Below are positions 1 through 4,741 of a DNA stretch of 11,008 nucleotides, one piece after another (positions within the stretch are counted from its first letter, which is position 1; each line of letters starts with the position of its first letter). The translations under genes and the position numbers were made by a program. The notes under the pieces are model-generated. The model was given only the letters and a program-made list of their open reading frames with translations. It had not been told where the DNA came from and did no database searches. This DNA comes from Cryptobacterium sp. CAG:338 (GTDB taxonomy: Bacteria; Actinomycetota; Coriobacteriia; Coriobacteriales; Eggerthellaceae): contig FR896045.1 in assembly GCA_000435475.1 (NCBI GenBank), positions 2,788-13,795 of the forward strand. Direction: 5' to 3'.

Positions 1-626
1 TGTTCTCTTCCGATGATGAAGCTACTGCGCAAGAGGTGCTCGATCAGATTAATGCAGGAACTTTAGATTTTGCTGAAGCGGCAAAGCAGTATTCCACTGA
101 TACTGCTTCTGTTGAAAATGGTGGAGATGTAGGTTGGGATGCTACCAATACCTTTGTTGAAGCGTATACTACTGCTCTCGATGGCTTATCTAAAGGGCAA
201 GTTTCTGGATTAGTTACGAGTGACTATGGTATTCACATTATTATGTGTACTGATGAATTTTCTTGCGACGGTACGGCGACCTCTCTCGATGCTTATCCAA
301 GTGAATTCATAGATTACATTTCTAATATCGTAAAGAGCCAAAATCAATCCACTGCCTACAATGATTGGTTTACCAGCTATAAAGAGCAGGCAGATATCCA
401 AATCAACGATATGCCCGAAGACGTTCCTTATAACCTAGACATGACTCAATATGAATCAACCGATGAAAACTCCGATTCCTCATCAGATACTTCAACCGAA
501 GGAACAACTGAAGAAGGAACTACTGATTCAGGAGAAACCACTACTGATTCTTCAACAGAAGGTGATACTGGCACCACGCAAGAAGGAAGTGGAGAATCTA
601 CTTCTGAGTCTACCGAAGGACAATAA
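1..626 (+). CDS. PpiC/parvulin-type peptidylprolyl isomerase (foldase), 5'-truncated
   Basis: This is the C-terminal part of a parvulin-type peptidyl-prolyl cis-trans isomerase, a family that catalyses proline isomerisation and helps exported proteins fold outside the cytoplasmic membrane. The frame is open from base 3, so the gene begins upstream of the window. The GTG at 36 is an internal valine codon, not the start. The visible protein opens with FSSDDEATAQEVLDQI. It carries the usual PpiC signatures: DFAEAAKQYSTD, the glycine turn GGDVGW, then GLSKGQVSGLV and YGIHII, ending near base 250. About 60 residues of post-domain helix follow. The last 55 or so residues are a low-complexity Ser/Thr/Glu/Gly tail that is probably disordered. 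The signal peptide or lipobox expected for this family would lie outside the window. PrsA/SurA-like naming is possible, but the N-terminal domain cannot be seen. TAA is at 624-626, followed by a terminator. Confidence 0.9.
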   Translation, partial: FSSDDEATAQEVLDQINAGTLDFAEAAKQYSTDTASVENGGDVGWDATNTFVEAYTTALDGLSKGQVSGLVTSDYGIHIIMCTDEFSCDGTATSLDAYPSEFIDYISNIVKSQNQSTAYNDWFTSYKEQADIQINDMPEDVPYNLDMTQYESTDENSDSSSDTSTEGTTEEGTTDSGETTTDSSTEGDTGTTQEGSGESTSESTEGQ

Positions 627-660
627 ATAAAAGGCTTCGTAATTTTATTAGGTATTAAAA

Positions 661-696
661 GGGCTTCCTTGTATGATAAGGAGGCCCTAATTTTTT
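661..696 (+). terminator. Intrinsic terminator after the foldase gene
   Basis: A 10-bp stem pairs 661-670 with 678-687 (one G-T wobble) around a 7-base loop. The sequence TAA and then six Ts (691-696) follow. It ends the foldase transcript. The T-run touches the GGAGG ribosome binding site (697-701) of the next gene, so no room is left for a promoter between the terminator and that gene. Confidence 0.85.
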
Positions 697-707
697 GGAG
701 GATTCTT

Positions 708-1505
708 ATGCCGAATGAAGATATAGCCCTGATCACTTTACACAATGCAATCGTCCGTCGAAATGGGAAAGATATTTTGTCAATTGATGATTTCAATCTT
801 GAGCAGGGGGAAAGCATTGCATTGATTGGCCCTAATGGTGCGGGCAAGTCTACTTTTATTAACTTGATTACACGAGAAGTATTTCCACTGTATCGAGATC
901 ATCCTCCTGTTCTATTTAAGGGAAAATCATTAGTAACCCTTCAAGAAATAAAGCAATGTTTAGGGGTTGTATCGGCAACGATGCAGAATCAGATCACGGT
1001 GCACCTGCCTGTTTTTGAAGTGGTCTATGGCGGATTATTAGGTTCTTTAGGTGTTCCTCGTCAGTACACTATGAATGAAGAAGGGAAAGCAAAAGTAGCA
1101 AAAACCCTTGAATTTTTAGGTATTGCACATTTAGCTGATCGTGATGTTATGACTTTATCTTCTGGTCAAGCTCGACGAGTACTAATCGCTCGCGCATTAG
1201 TACACGATCCTGAAGTGTTAGTACTTGATGAGCCTACTACTGGTCTTGATCCAGAAGGTATGTACTATGTACGCAAAACCATGCGTGATTTAACGGAAGT
1301 AGGAAAAGCGATTATTTTGGTAACCCATTATCCAGAAGACATTATTCCCGAAATAAAACGTGTGGTAATGATAAAAGATGGCAAGCTTTTTGCTGATAAA
1401 CCAAAGGAAGAAGCACTTACCACTGCCTGTGTTTCGGAATTATTTGACGTTCCTTTAAGAATATTGTCACAAGATGGCTATTATTCTCTTGTGACAGAGT
1501 ATTAG
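708..1505 (+). CDS. ABC transporter-type ATPase, ModF/YlmA-like (COG1119 style), stand-alone
   Basis: This is a 265-residue ABC ATPase with a single nucleotide-binding domain. Walker A is GPNGAGKST at residues 41-49. The signature is LSSGQARR, Walker B is VLVLDEP, the D-loop follows as TGLDPEG, and the switch histidine sits in LVTHYPEDIIPEI. The VTH-x-x-(E/D)-x-IP-E pattern and overall length resemble the ModF/YlmA group. Those proteins are named after molybdate transport but mostly have no proven substrate. I chose ATG 708 because GGAGG lies 6 bases upstream. The longer reading from TTG 669 would start inside the terminator hairpin. No permease or binding protein gene is adjacent, so a role in transport is unproven; it could be a soluble regulatory ATPase. 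The 3' end carries a 10-bp inverted repeat and the -35 box of the following tRNA promoter. Confidence 0.88.
   Translation: MPNEDIALITLHNAIVRRNGKDILSIDDFNLEQGESIALIGPNGAGKSTFINLITREVFPLYRDHPPVLFKGKSLVTLQEIKQCLGVVSATMQNQITVHLPVFEVVYGGLLGSLGVPRQYTMNEEGKAKVAKTLEFLGIAHLADRDVMTLSSGQARRVLIARALVHDPEVLVLDEPTTGLDPEGMYYVRKTMRDLTEVGKAIILVTHYPEDIIPEIKRVVMIKDGKLFADKPKEEALTTACVSELFDVPLRILSQDGYYSLVTEY
1465..1496. repeat. 10-bp inverted repeat at the 3' end of the ABC ATPase gene
   Basis: TGTCACAAGA (1465-1474) and TCTTGTGACA (1487-1496) are perfect reverse complements 12 bases apart. The right arm contains the TTGTGA -35 box of the tRNA-Ser(GGA) promoter. No T-run follows directly. It may be an operator, a weak 3'-end hairpin or chance. 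Confidence 0.5.
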
Positions 1506-1517
1506 TTTAGTTATAAT
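1489..1517 (+). promoter_or_regulatory. Sigma70-type promoter of tRNA-Ser(GGA)
   Basis: TTGTGA (1489-1494), a 17-base spacer and a perfect TATAAT (1512-1517) give a textbook housekeeping promoter. Transcription should start near 1524, about 30 bases before the tRNA. The -35 box lies inside the last codons of the ABC ATPase gene. The predicted start falls on the perfect 12-bp palindrome TTGCACGTGCAA (1524-1535). Confidence 0.75.
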
Positions 1518-1554
1518 GCAATCTTGCACGTGCAAATAGCACCGCAAATCAGTT

Positions 1555-1647
1555 GGAGAGATGTCCGAGTCTGGCTGAAGGAGCACGATTGGAAATCGTG
1601 TGTGCGCCAAAAGCGTACCTGGGGTTCGAATCCCCATCTCTCCGCCA
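1555..1647 (+). tRNA. tRNA-Ser (anticodon GGA)
   Basis: A complete type II cloverleaf is visible. The acceptor stem GGAGAGA (1555-1561) pairs with TCTCTCC (1637-1643), followed by discriminator G and an encoded CCA (1645-1647). The anticodon stem CACGA/TCGTG (1584-1588/1596-1600) holds the loop TTGGAAA, with anticodon GGA at 1591-1593, which reads the serine codons UCC and UCU. The long variable arm typical of serine tRNAs lies between it and the T-arm TGGGG-TTCGAAT-CCCCA (1620-1636). It has its own promoter upstream and its own terminator downstream. Confidence 0.97.
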
Positions 1648-1656
1648 GGAATTTTC

Positions 1657-1683
1657 AAAGCCGTTCGTTAGAACGGCTTTTTT
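1657..1683 (+). terminator. Intrinsic terminator of tRNA-Ser(GGA)
   Basis: A perfect 10-bp stem pairs AAAGCCGTTC (1657-1666) with GAACGGCTTT (1671-1680) around the loop GTTA. The Ts continue to 1683. It lies 9 bases after the CCA end and separates the two serine tRNA transcripts. Confidence 0.92.
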
Positions 1684-1727
1684 CATATTCATAAAACTTT
1701 CAACAATGAAATAGTATGAGTGCGGAC

Positions 1728-1756
1728 TTTCTCTAAAACGGTAAATGAGTTACACT
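1728..1756 (+). promoter_or_regulatory. Possible promoter of tRNA-Ser(CGA)
   Basis: TACACT at 1751-1756 fits the TANNNT form of a -10 box and would start transcription near 1763, about 28 bases before the tRNA. The matching -35 position (1728-1733, TTTCTC) is a poor match. A separate promoter is expected because the upstream tRNA ends in a strong terminator, but this exact placement is weak. Confidence 0.3.
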
Positions 1757-1790
1757 AACGTAGCCCTGAGAAGGGAAAAACGAATAACTT

Positions 1791-1883
1791 GGAAGGATGG
1801 CAGAGCGGCTGAATGCGGCGGTCTCGAAAACCGTTTTACCGGTACTCCCGGTAACGAGGGTTCAAATCCCTCTCCTTCCGCCA
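1791..1883 (+). tRNA. tRNA-Ser (anticodon CGA)
   Basis: This is a second complete type II tRNA. The acceptor stem GGAAGGA (1791-1797) pairs with TCCTTCC (1873-1879), then come discriminator G and encoded CCA (1881-1883). The anticodon stem 1818-1822/1830-1834 holds the loop CTCGAAA, with anticodon CGA at 1825-1827, which reads the serine codon UCG. The variable arm TTACCGG/CCGGTAA is long, as in serine tRNAs. The T-arm is GAGGG-TTCAAAT-CCCTC (1856-1872). The spacer to tRNA-Ser(GGA) contains a terminator, so the two are probably made separately. Confidence 0.97.
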
Positions 1884-1892
1884 GAAATTGTC

Positions 1893-1988
1893 ATGACCTC
1901 ATAATGAACGAGAACCCAAAAGTGAGACGGTCAATAAAAGTTTCCAGTCCCACTACTAAGGTTCAGTTCATAACGAGGTCATTTTTTT
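1893..1988 (+). terminator. Long multi-segment hairpin with T-run after tRNA-Ser(CGA)
   Basis: Nested pairing runs through 90 bases: 1893-1900 with 1975-1982 (8 bp), 1904-1909 with 1966-1971 (6 bp), 1912-1916 with 1960-1964 (5 bp), and 1921-1928 with 1947-1954 (7 of 8 bp). An 18-base loop caps it and a run of seven Ts (1982-1988) follows. The base of the stem plus T-run should terminate the tRNA transcript. The extra length is unusual for a terminator and could be a small stable RNA cut away from the tRNA. No protein-coding gene is visible in 1884-2091. Confidence 0.7.
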
Positions 1989-2091
1989 ATCCATCACTTA
2001 GTTAACGCAGCCACTACTCGGAGTGGAAAGAGTAATATGTCTAGCTCATGCTAAACTGCAAACAATAACAAGAACAAAGAAAGGATTTTCC

Positions 2092-2673
2092 ATGGCCGAA
2101 CGTATGGTTGATCCCGAGGCAAATGCCCCCGAAGAGGATATTGATGACGTACTAAAAACCGTTATTCGCGCGGTACTTGATGAGGCCGCAACGAAAATGG
2201 AAGCAGGAGAAGAAGTAATACCTTTTACTGGGTTAGCAGTAAAAGAAAACTTATTTATCGAAACTCATCCTGGTGATGACGTAGAAGAGTGTTTCCTTGC
2301 AGCACGTCGTGAGGTTGAAGGCGCACGCGGTGCAACGGCTTATGCTTTCTGTTATGACGGATATATTGAAACAGAAGATGGAATGCGTGATGCCCTTATT
2401 GCAGAAGGCGGACTTCCGGGTGAGGAGCAAGCTTACGCCTTTGGTTACCTTTATGACGCAAACGGGGTAAATCGCGAGGTTACTTATATAGGACCTGCGC
2501 CAAACTTTATGGAAAATCTTAAACTTGAGCTTGATATGGAAGGCTCCCTTGATCCTCTAATGGATGTATCTTCTGATTCCGATAACCAAGTAGCGGAAGA
2601 GCAAGTCGAAGCCCTTGCGGAAAAACTGGAGAAAGCCGCTCAAGCAGAAGAGGAAAAAGCTCAAAAAGCTTAG
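2092..2673 (+). CDS. Unrecognised acidic protein
   Basis: This is a 193-residue protein that I cannot assign to a family. I chose ATG 2092 because AAAGAAAGGA ends 6 bases upstream. A GTG at 2023 would add 23 residues but has no ribosome binding site. The N-terminal 30 or so residues are acidic and helical. A mixed middle region follows, with two similar half-motifs, AYAFCYDGYIE and AYAFGYLYDANG, suggesting paired beta-hairpins or an internal duplication. The last 35 or so residues are Glu/Ala/Lys/Gln-rich and look like a helix or coiled coil. There is no signal peptide or membrane segment, so it is probably cytosolic. It stands alone between a tRNA terminator and its own terminator, with no convincing promoter motif. 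Codon use looks like that of its neighbours, so recent transfer is not suggested. The reading frame is probably real; its function is unknown. Confidence 0.8.
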   Translation: MAERMVDPEANAPEEDIDDVLKTVIRAVLDEAATKMEAGEEVIPFTGLAVKENLFIETHPGDDVEECFLAARREVEGARGATAYAFCYDGYIETEDGMRDALIAEGGLPGEEQAYAFGYLYDANGVNREVTYIGPAPNFMENLKLELDMEGSLDPLMDVSSDSDNQVAEEQVEALAEKLEKAAQAEEEKAQKA

Positions 2674-2699
2674 ACTTTTTTAAACGGTAAAGCTACTAC

Positions 2700-2733
2700 A
2701 ACGCACACATTACTAGTAATGTGTGCGTTTTTT
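2700..2733 (+). terminator. Perfect 30-nt palindromic terminator
   Basis: AACGCACACATTACT (2700-2714) is followed directly by its exact reverse complement (2715-2729), and Ts continue to 2733. The tip must open to form a small loop, leaving about 13 bp of stem. It lies 26 bases after the stop codon of the unrecognised gene and ends that transcript. Confidence 0.92.
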
Positions 2734-2746
2734 ATATGAGAAAGAT

Positions 2747-2777
2747 GAATCTACTATTTAAGAAAAATAGTAGATTC
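2747..2777 (+). repeat. Perfect 13-bp inverted repeat, no T-run
   Basis: GAATCTACTATTT (2747-2759) pairs exactly with AAATAGTAGATTC (2765-2777) across the 5-base loop AAGAA. No T-run follows on either strand, so it is not an ordinary terminator. It lies 14 bases beyond the preceding terminator and about 120 bases upstream of the rpsF promoter. It could be an operator, an RNA stability hairpin or a back-up terminator. Confidence 0.7.
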
Positions 2778-2897
2778 TCTGGCTACTATAGAGGATGTAG
2801 TTAATGGGAAGGGATACATATGAAGGGCTTCCTCATTGTTTATAGTCTCCGTTGCTTAGTTAATGTGAATAAACCGTGAGTTTAAGGTAGTTGATAA
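2778..2897. other. Non-coding stretch between the palindromic hairpins and the rpsF promoter
   Basis: Together with its flanking elements this makes a 321-base gene-free interval (2674-2994). Apart from the hairpins before it and the promoter and leader after it, I see only a 13-codon reading frame at 2804-2845, which I do not believe is a gene. Confidence 0.5.
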
Positions 2898-2926
2898 TTG
2901 CGAAGAAATAAGCAGTTTGTTACTAT
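2898..2926 (+). promoter_or_regulatory. Probable promoter of the rpsF-ssb-rpsR-rplI operon
   Basis: TTGCGA (2898-2903), a 17-base spacer and TACTAT (2921-2926) each match the housekeeping consensus at four of six positions. The predicted start near 2933 gives a leader of about 62 bases, and that leader begins just where its folded structure begins. Confidence 0.5.
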
Positions 2927-2930
2927 GGTT

Positions 2931-2994
2931 CGGCTATTCCTGCTTCGGGTATGCCTTCAAATCCCGAAGCCGTAAGTCCAGAGGAGGTGAACTG
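2931..2994 (+). promoter_or_regulatory. Structured rpsF mRNA leader, candidate S6:S18 autoregulatory element
   Basis: The leader contains a perfect 8-bp stem, GCTTCGGG (2942-2949) with CCCGAAGC (2963-2970). Outside it, TTCCT (2937-2941) can pair with AGGAG (2982-2986), which is part of the rpsF ribosome binding site AGGAGG. A CCG triplet (2970-2972) sits at the junction. In other bacteria the S6:S18 complex is known to bind its own mRNA leader at a CCG-containing structure resembling a 16S rRNA helix, repressing the operon. This operon encodes both proteins. The pairing is seen in the sequence; assignment to that regulatory motif is inference. Confidence 0.45.
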
Positions 2995-3288
2995 ATGAAG
3001 GCTTATGAACTCTTGTATTTTGTAGCTCCGTCGATCGACGAAGAAACCCGTATCGCAGTTATGAAGCGTATCGAGACCGCCCTCGCAGAAGGTAACGGTG
3101 TTGTAGATAACGTAGACAATTGGGGTAAGCGCAAGCTCGCTTATGAAATCAATGGTCTGACTGACGGTGATTACACCCTTATCGATTTCCATGCAGAGCC
3201 TGCTAACATTGCAGAGCTTGATCGTGTTCTTCGCATCACTGATGCTGTTGAGCGTCACATGATCGTTGCTCGTCCCGACCGTGACTAG
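2995..3288 (+). CDS. rpsF: 30S ribosomal protein S6
   Basis: This is a 97-residue S6, the normal length for bacteria. It is a small-subunit protein that pairs with S18 on the platform of the 30S particle. The N-terminus MKAYELLYFVAPSIDEE, the central NVDNWGKRKLAYEINGL and the end YTLIDFHAEPANIAELDRVL followed by RITDAVERHMIVARP are family hallmarks. ATG 2995 has AGGAGG 7 bases upstream. The frame is open further upstream to 2917, but that part runs through the leader structure. It is the first gene of an operon with ssb (65-base gap), rpsR and rplI, an arrangement common in Firmicutes and Actinobacteria. The leader may allow feedback control by S6:S18. Confidence 0.97.
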   Translation: MKAYELLYFVAPSIDEETRIAVMKRIETALAEGNGVVDNVDNWGKRKLAYEINGLTDGDYTLIDFHAEPANIAELDRVLRITDAVERHMIVARPDRD

Positions 3289-3353
3289 TTAAACAAGAAA
3301 TTTGGAAATCAAAAGGCGAACGAATAGGTTCGTAGCATGAGAGAGGTTCAAAA

Positions 3354-3803
3354 ATGAGCATCAATCGCGTAACAATCACTGGCAATCTTACTCGTGATCC
3401 CGATTTGCGTTCCACCGCAGGAGGAATGCCTGTTTTGGGTTTTGGTGTTGCAGTAAATGACCGCCGTAAGAATCAACAGACAGGCGAATGGGAAGATTAC
3501 CCTAACTTCATAGATTGCACTATGTTTGGTGCTCGTGCTCAGTCTATTTCTCGCTTCCTTACAAAAGGAAGTAAGGTTGCCATCGAAGGAAAACTTCGCT
3601 GGAGCCAGTGGGAACGCGATGGGCAAAAGCGTAGCAAGATTGAAGTTATTGTTGACGAAATAGAGTTTATGTCTGCTCGCAACGATAATACTGCGCCACG
3701 CAACACTATGAATGCTCCTATGGCGAATACAGCTCCTGCAGCAGCGCCTATGGCAGCTCCTGTAGTGGATGCCTCTGTATACGATACCGACATTCCGTTC
3801 TAA
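3354..3803 (+). CDS. ssb: Single-stranded DNA-binding protein
   Basis: This is a 149-residue SSB, which coats single-stranded DNA during replication, repair and recombination, normally as a tetramer. The OB-fold occupies about residues 1-108, starting MSINRVTITGNLTRDPDLR, with FIDCTMFGARAQSISRFLTKG and the conserved KVAIEGKLRWSQWE strand. A short Ala/Pro/Met linker follows. The acidic tip YDTDIPF matches the C-terminal peptide that recruits partner proteins; such partners in other bacteria include DNA repair enzymes. The linker is short compared with many actinobacterial SSBs. ATG 3354 has AGAGG 7 bases upstream. It lies between rpsF and rpsR in one transcript, and dnaB follows the operon. 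An inverted repeat CGAAC-N6-GTTCG lies at 3318-3333, but its spacing does not fit a LexA site. Confidence 0.97.
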   Translation: MSINRVTITGNLTRDPDLRSTAGGMPVLGFGVAVNDRRKNQQTGEWEDYPNFIDCTMFGARAQSISRFLTKGSKVAIEGKLRWSQWERDGQKRSKIEVIVDEIEFMSARNDNTAPRNTMNAPMANTAPAAAPMAAPVVDASVYDTDIPF

Positions 3804-3822
3804 TCATTCGAAAGAGGTTTAC

Positions 3823-4083
3823 ATGTCTGACTACACAAAGCAGCCTCGTCGAAAGTACTGCCAGTTCTGCAAGGATCATGCAGAATATGTAGATTACAAA
3901 GACACTCAGATGCTGCGCAAGTATGTTACTGATCGTGGGAAGATCAAGCCCCGTCGTGTTACGGGCGCTTGCACCCAGCACCAGCGCGATATTGCTAACG
4001 CCGTAAAGCGTGCACGCGAAATGGCTCTTATGCCCTATGCAGTGCCTGCAGTAAGCGGCCGCGGTGATCGTCGTAATCGCTAA
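3823..4083 (+). CDS. rpsR: 30S ribosomal protein S18 (zinc-binding form)
   Basis: This is an 86-residue S18, which binds S6 and 16S rRNA in the 30S platform. Family features are the basic N-terminus, YKDTQMLRKYVTDRGKIKPRR and the TGACTQHQRDIANAVKRAREMALMPY region. It keeps Cys13-x2-Cys16 and Cys50-x2-His53, the zinc-binding pattern of the C+ form, so its cellular level may depend on zinc supply. ATG 3823 has AAAGAGG 5 bases upstream. Reading back to 3769 would overlap ssb without a ribosome binding site. It starts 19 bases after ssb and ends 12 bases before rplI, so it is cotranscribed with both. The C-terminus GRGDRRNR is slightly extended and basic. Confidence 0.97.
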   Translation: MSDYTKQPRRKYCQFCKDHAEYVDYKDTQMLRKYVTDRGKIKPRRVTGACTQHQRDIANAVKRAREMALMPYAVPAVSGRGDRRNR

Positions 4084-4095
4084 GAGGAGGATGAA

Positions 4096-4629
4096 ATGAA
4101 AGTAATCCTTTTGGCAGAAGTTAAGGGTAAAGGCGGAGAAGGCGACGTAGTAGAAGTTGCTAACGGCTTTGCTAATAACTATTTATTCCCTAAGAATTTG
4201 GCTGTAGCTGCTACTAAGGGTAACTTAAAGCAGCTCGAACAGCGCAAGCACAACATTGCTACGCGTGAAGAGAACCGTATCGCTGAAGCTAATAAGACCA
4301 AGGAAATCCTTGATGCTCTTACCGTAAAGGTTGAAGCTCGCGTAGGTGAAGAGGGTGTTCTCTTCGGTTCCGTAACAGCACAGATGATTGCTGATGCTGT
4401 TAAAGCACAGGCAGACATTGATATCGATCGCCGTCGCGTTGAAATCAAAACTGCGATCAAGTCTGCTGGTACTCACGAGGTAGCAATTCAGCTGTATCGC
4501 GACATTAAAGCTAACTTAACTATTCTGGTTGGCGATGCTGATACTTTTGCTGCTACAGAAGCAACTGAAGCACCTGCAGAGGCTGAAGCTGAAACTGTAG
4601 AAGAAGCAACGGAAGAAGCTGCTGAGTAA
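4096..4629 (+). CDS. rplI: 50S ribosomal protein L9 with acidic C-terminal extension
   Basis: This is a 177-residue L9, a large-subunit protein at the base of the L1 stalk that helps keep the reading frame. The N-domain starts MKVILLAEVKGKGGEGDVVE and carries the signature GFANNYLFPKNLA. A long connecting helix follows, then the C-domain with EEGVLFGSVTAQMIADAV and IKSAGTHEVAIQLY. Typical L9 is about 149 residues; here about 25 extra residues rich in Glu, Ala and Thr follow the fold (ATEATEAPAEAEAE and on). GAGGAGG lies 5 bases before ATG 4096. A nearer ATG at 4091 makes only a two-codon frame and can be ignored. It is the last gene of the S6 operon and is followed by a strong terminator. Confidence 0.96.
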   Translation: MKVILLAEVKGKGGEGDVVEVANGFANNYLFPKNLAVAATKGNLKQLEQRKHNIATREENRIAEANKTKEILDALTVKVEARVGEEGVLFGSVTAQMIADAVKAQADIDIDRRRVEIKTAIKSAGTHEVAIQLYRDIKANLTILVGDADTFAATEATEAPAEAEAETVEEATEEAAE

Positions 4630-4663
4630 CACGTGCTTGTACGTGCGTTTAACGTATAGCTTT

Positions 4664-4698
4664 AAAAAGGTCGTTTAGTCTTACTAAGCGACCTTTTT
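4664..4698 (+). terminator. Intrinsic terminator of the rpsF-rplI operon
   Basis: AAAAAGGTCG (4664-4673) pairs with CGACCTTTTT (4689-4698). The stem extends inward by TTTAG/CTAAG, with one wobble, to a 5-base loop. As the stem starts with five As and ends with five Ts, it could work on either strand. The dnaB promoter begins immediately after it. Confidence 0.93.
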
Positions 4699-4699
4699 G

Positions 4700-4705
4700 T
4701 ATAAT
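4700..4705 (+). promoter_or_regulatory. Probable -10 box of the dnaB promoter
   Basis: A perfect TATAAT starts two bases after the terminator T-run, placing the transcript start near 4712 and leaving a leader of about 30 bases. The corresponding -35 position falls inside the terminator stem and does not match TTGACA. The promoter is therefore likely but incomplete by eye. Confidence 0.45.
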
Positions 4706-4741
4706 TGCGTAATCTAAGCAATTAGGTAAGGATGGACAATC

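Noticed and set aside
669..707. Longer start (TTG 669) for the ABC ATPase
   Set aside because: It would begin inside the terminator hairpin, without a ribosome binding site; ATG 708 has GGAGG at ideal spacing.
1791..1990. tRNA-Ser 3' end as an attachment site of an integrated element
   Set aside because: No integrase gene and no repeated tRNA end are present in the window, and core genes lie on both sides.
1745..2005. Reading frame of 86 codons across tRNA-Ser(CGA)
   Set aside because: It reads through a complete tRNA and the following hairpin and has no ribosome binding site.
2804..2845. 13-codon reading frame with a GAGGA sequence 8 bases upstream, as a leader peptide
   Set aside because: No promoter is convincing upstream, the peptide has no regulatory codon pattern, and a frame this short is expected by chance.
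3318..3333. Inverted repeat CGAAC-N6-GTTCG upstream of ssb as a LexA (SOS) box
   Set aside because: The Gram-positive LexA consensus has a 4-base spacer between the half-sites; this one has 6. It also lies inside the operon, after rpsF, and not at a promoter.
4091..4099. Two-codon frame (ATG AAA TGA) overlapping the rplI start as a regulatory mini-frame
   Set aside because: Its ATG directly touches the ribosome binding site with no spacer, so initiation there is unlikely.
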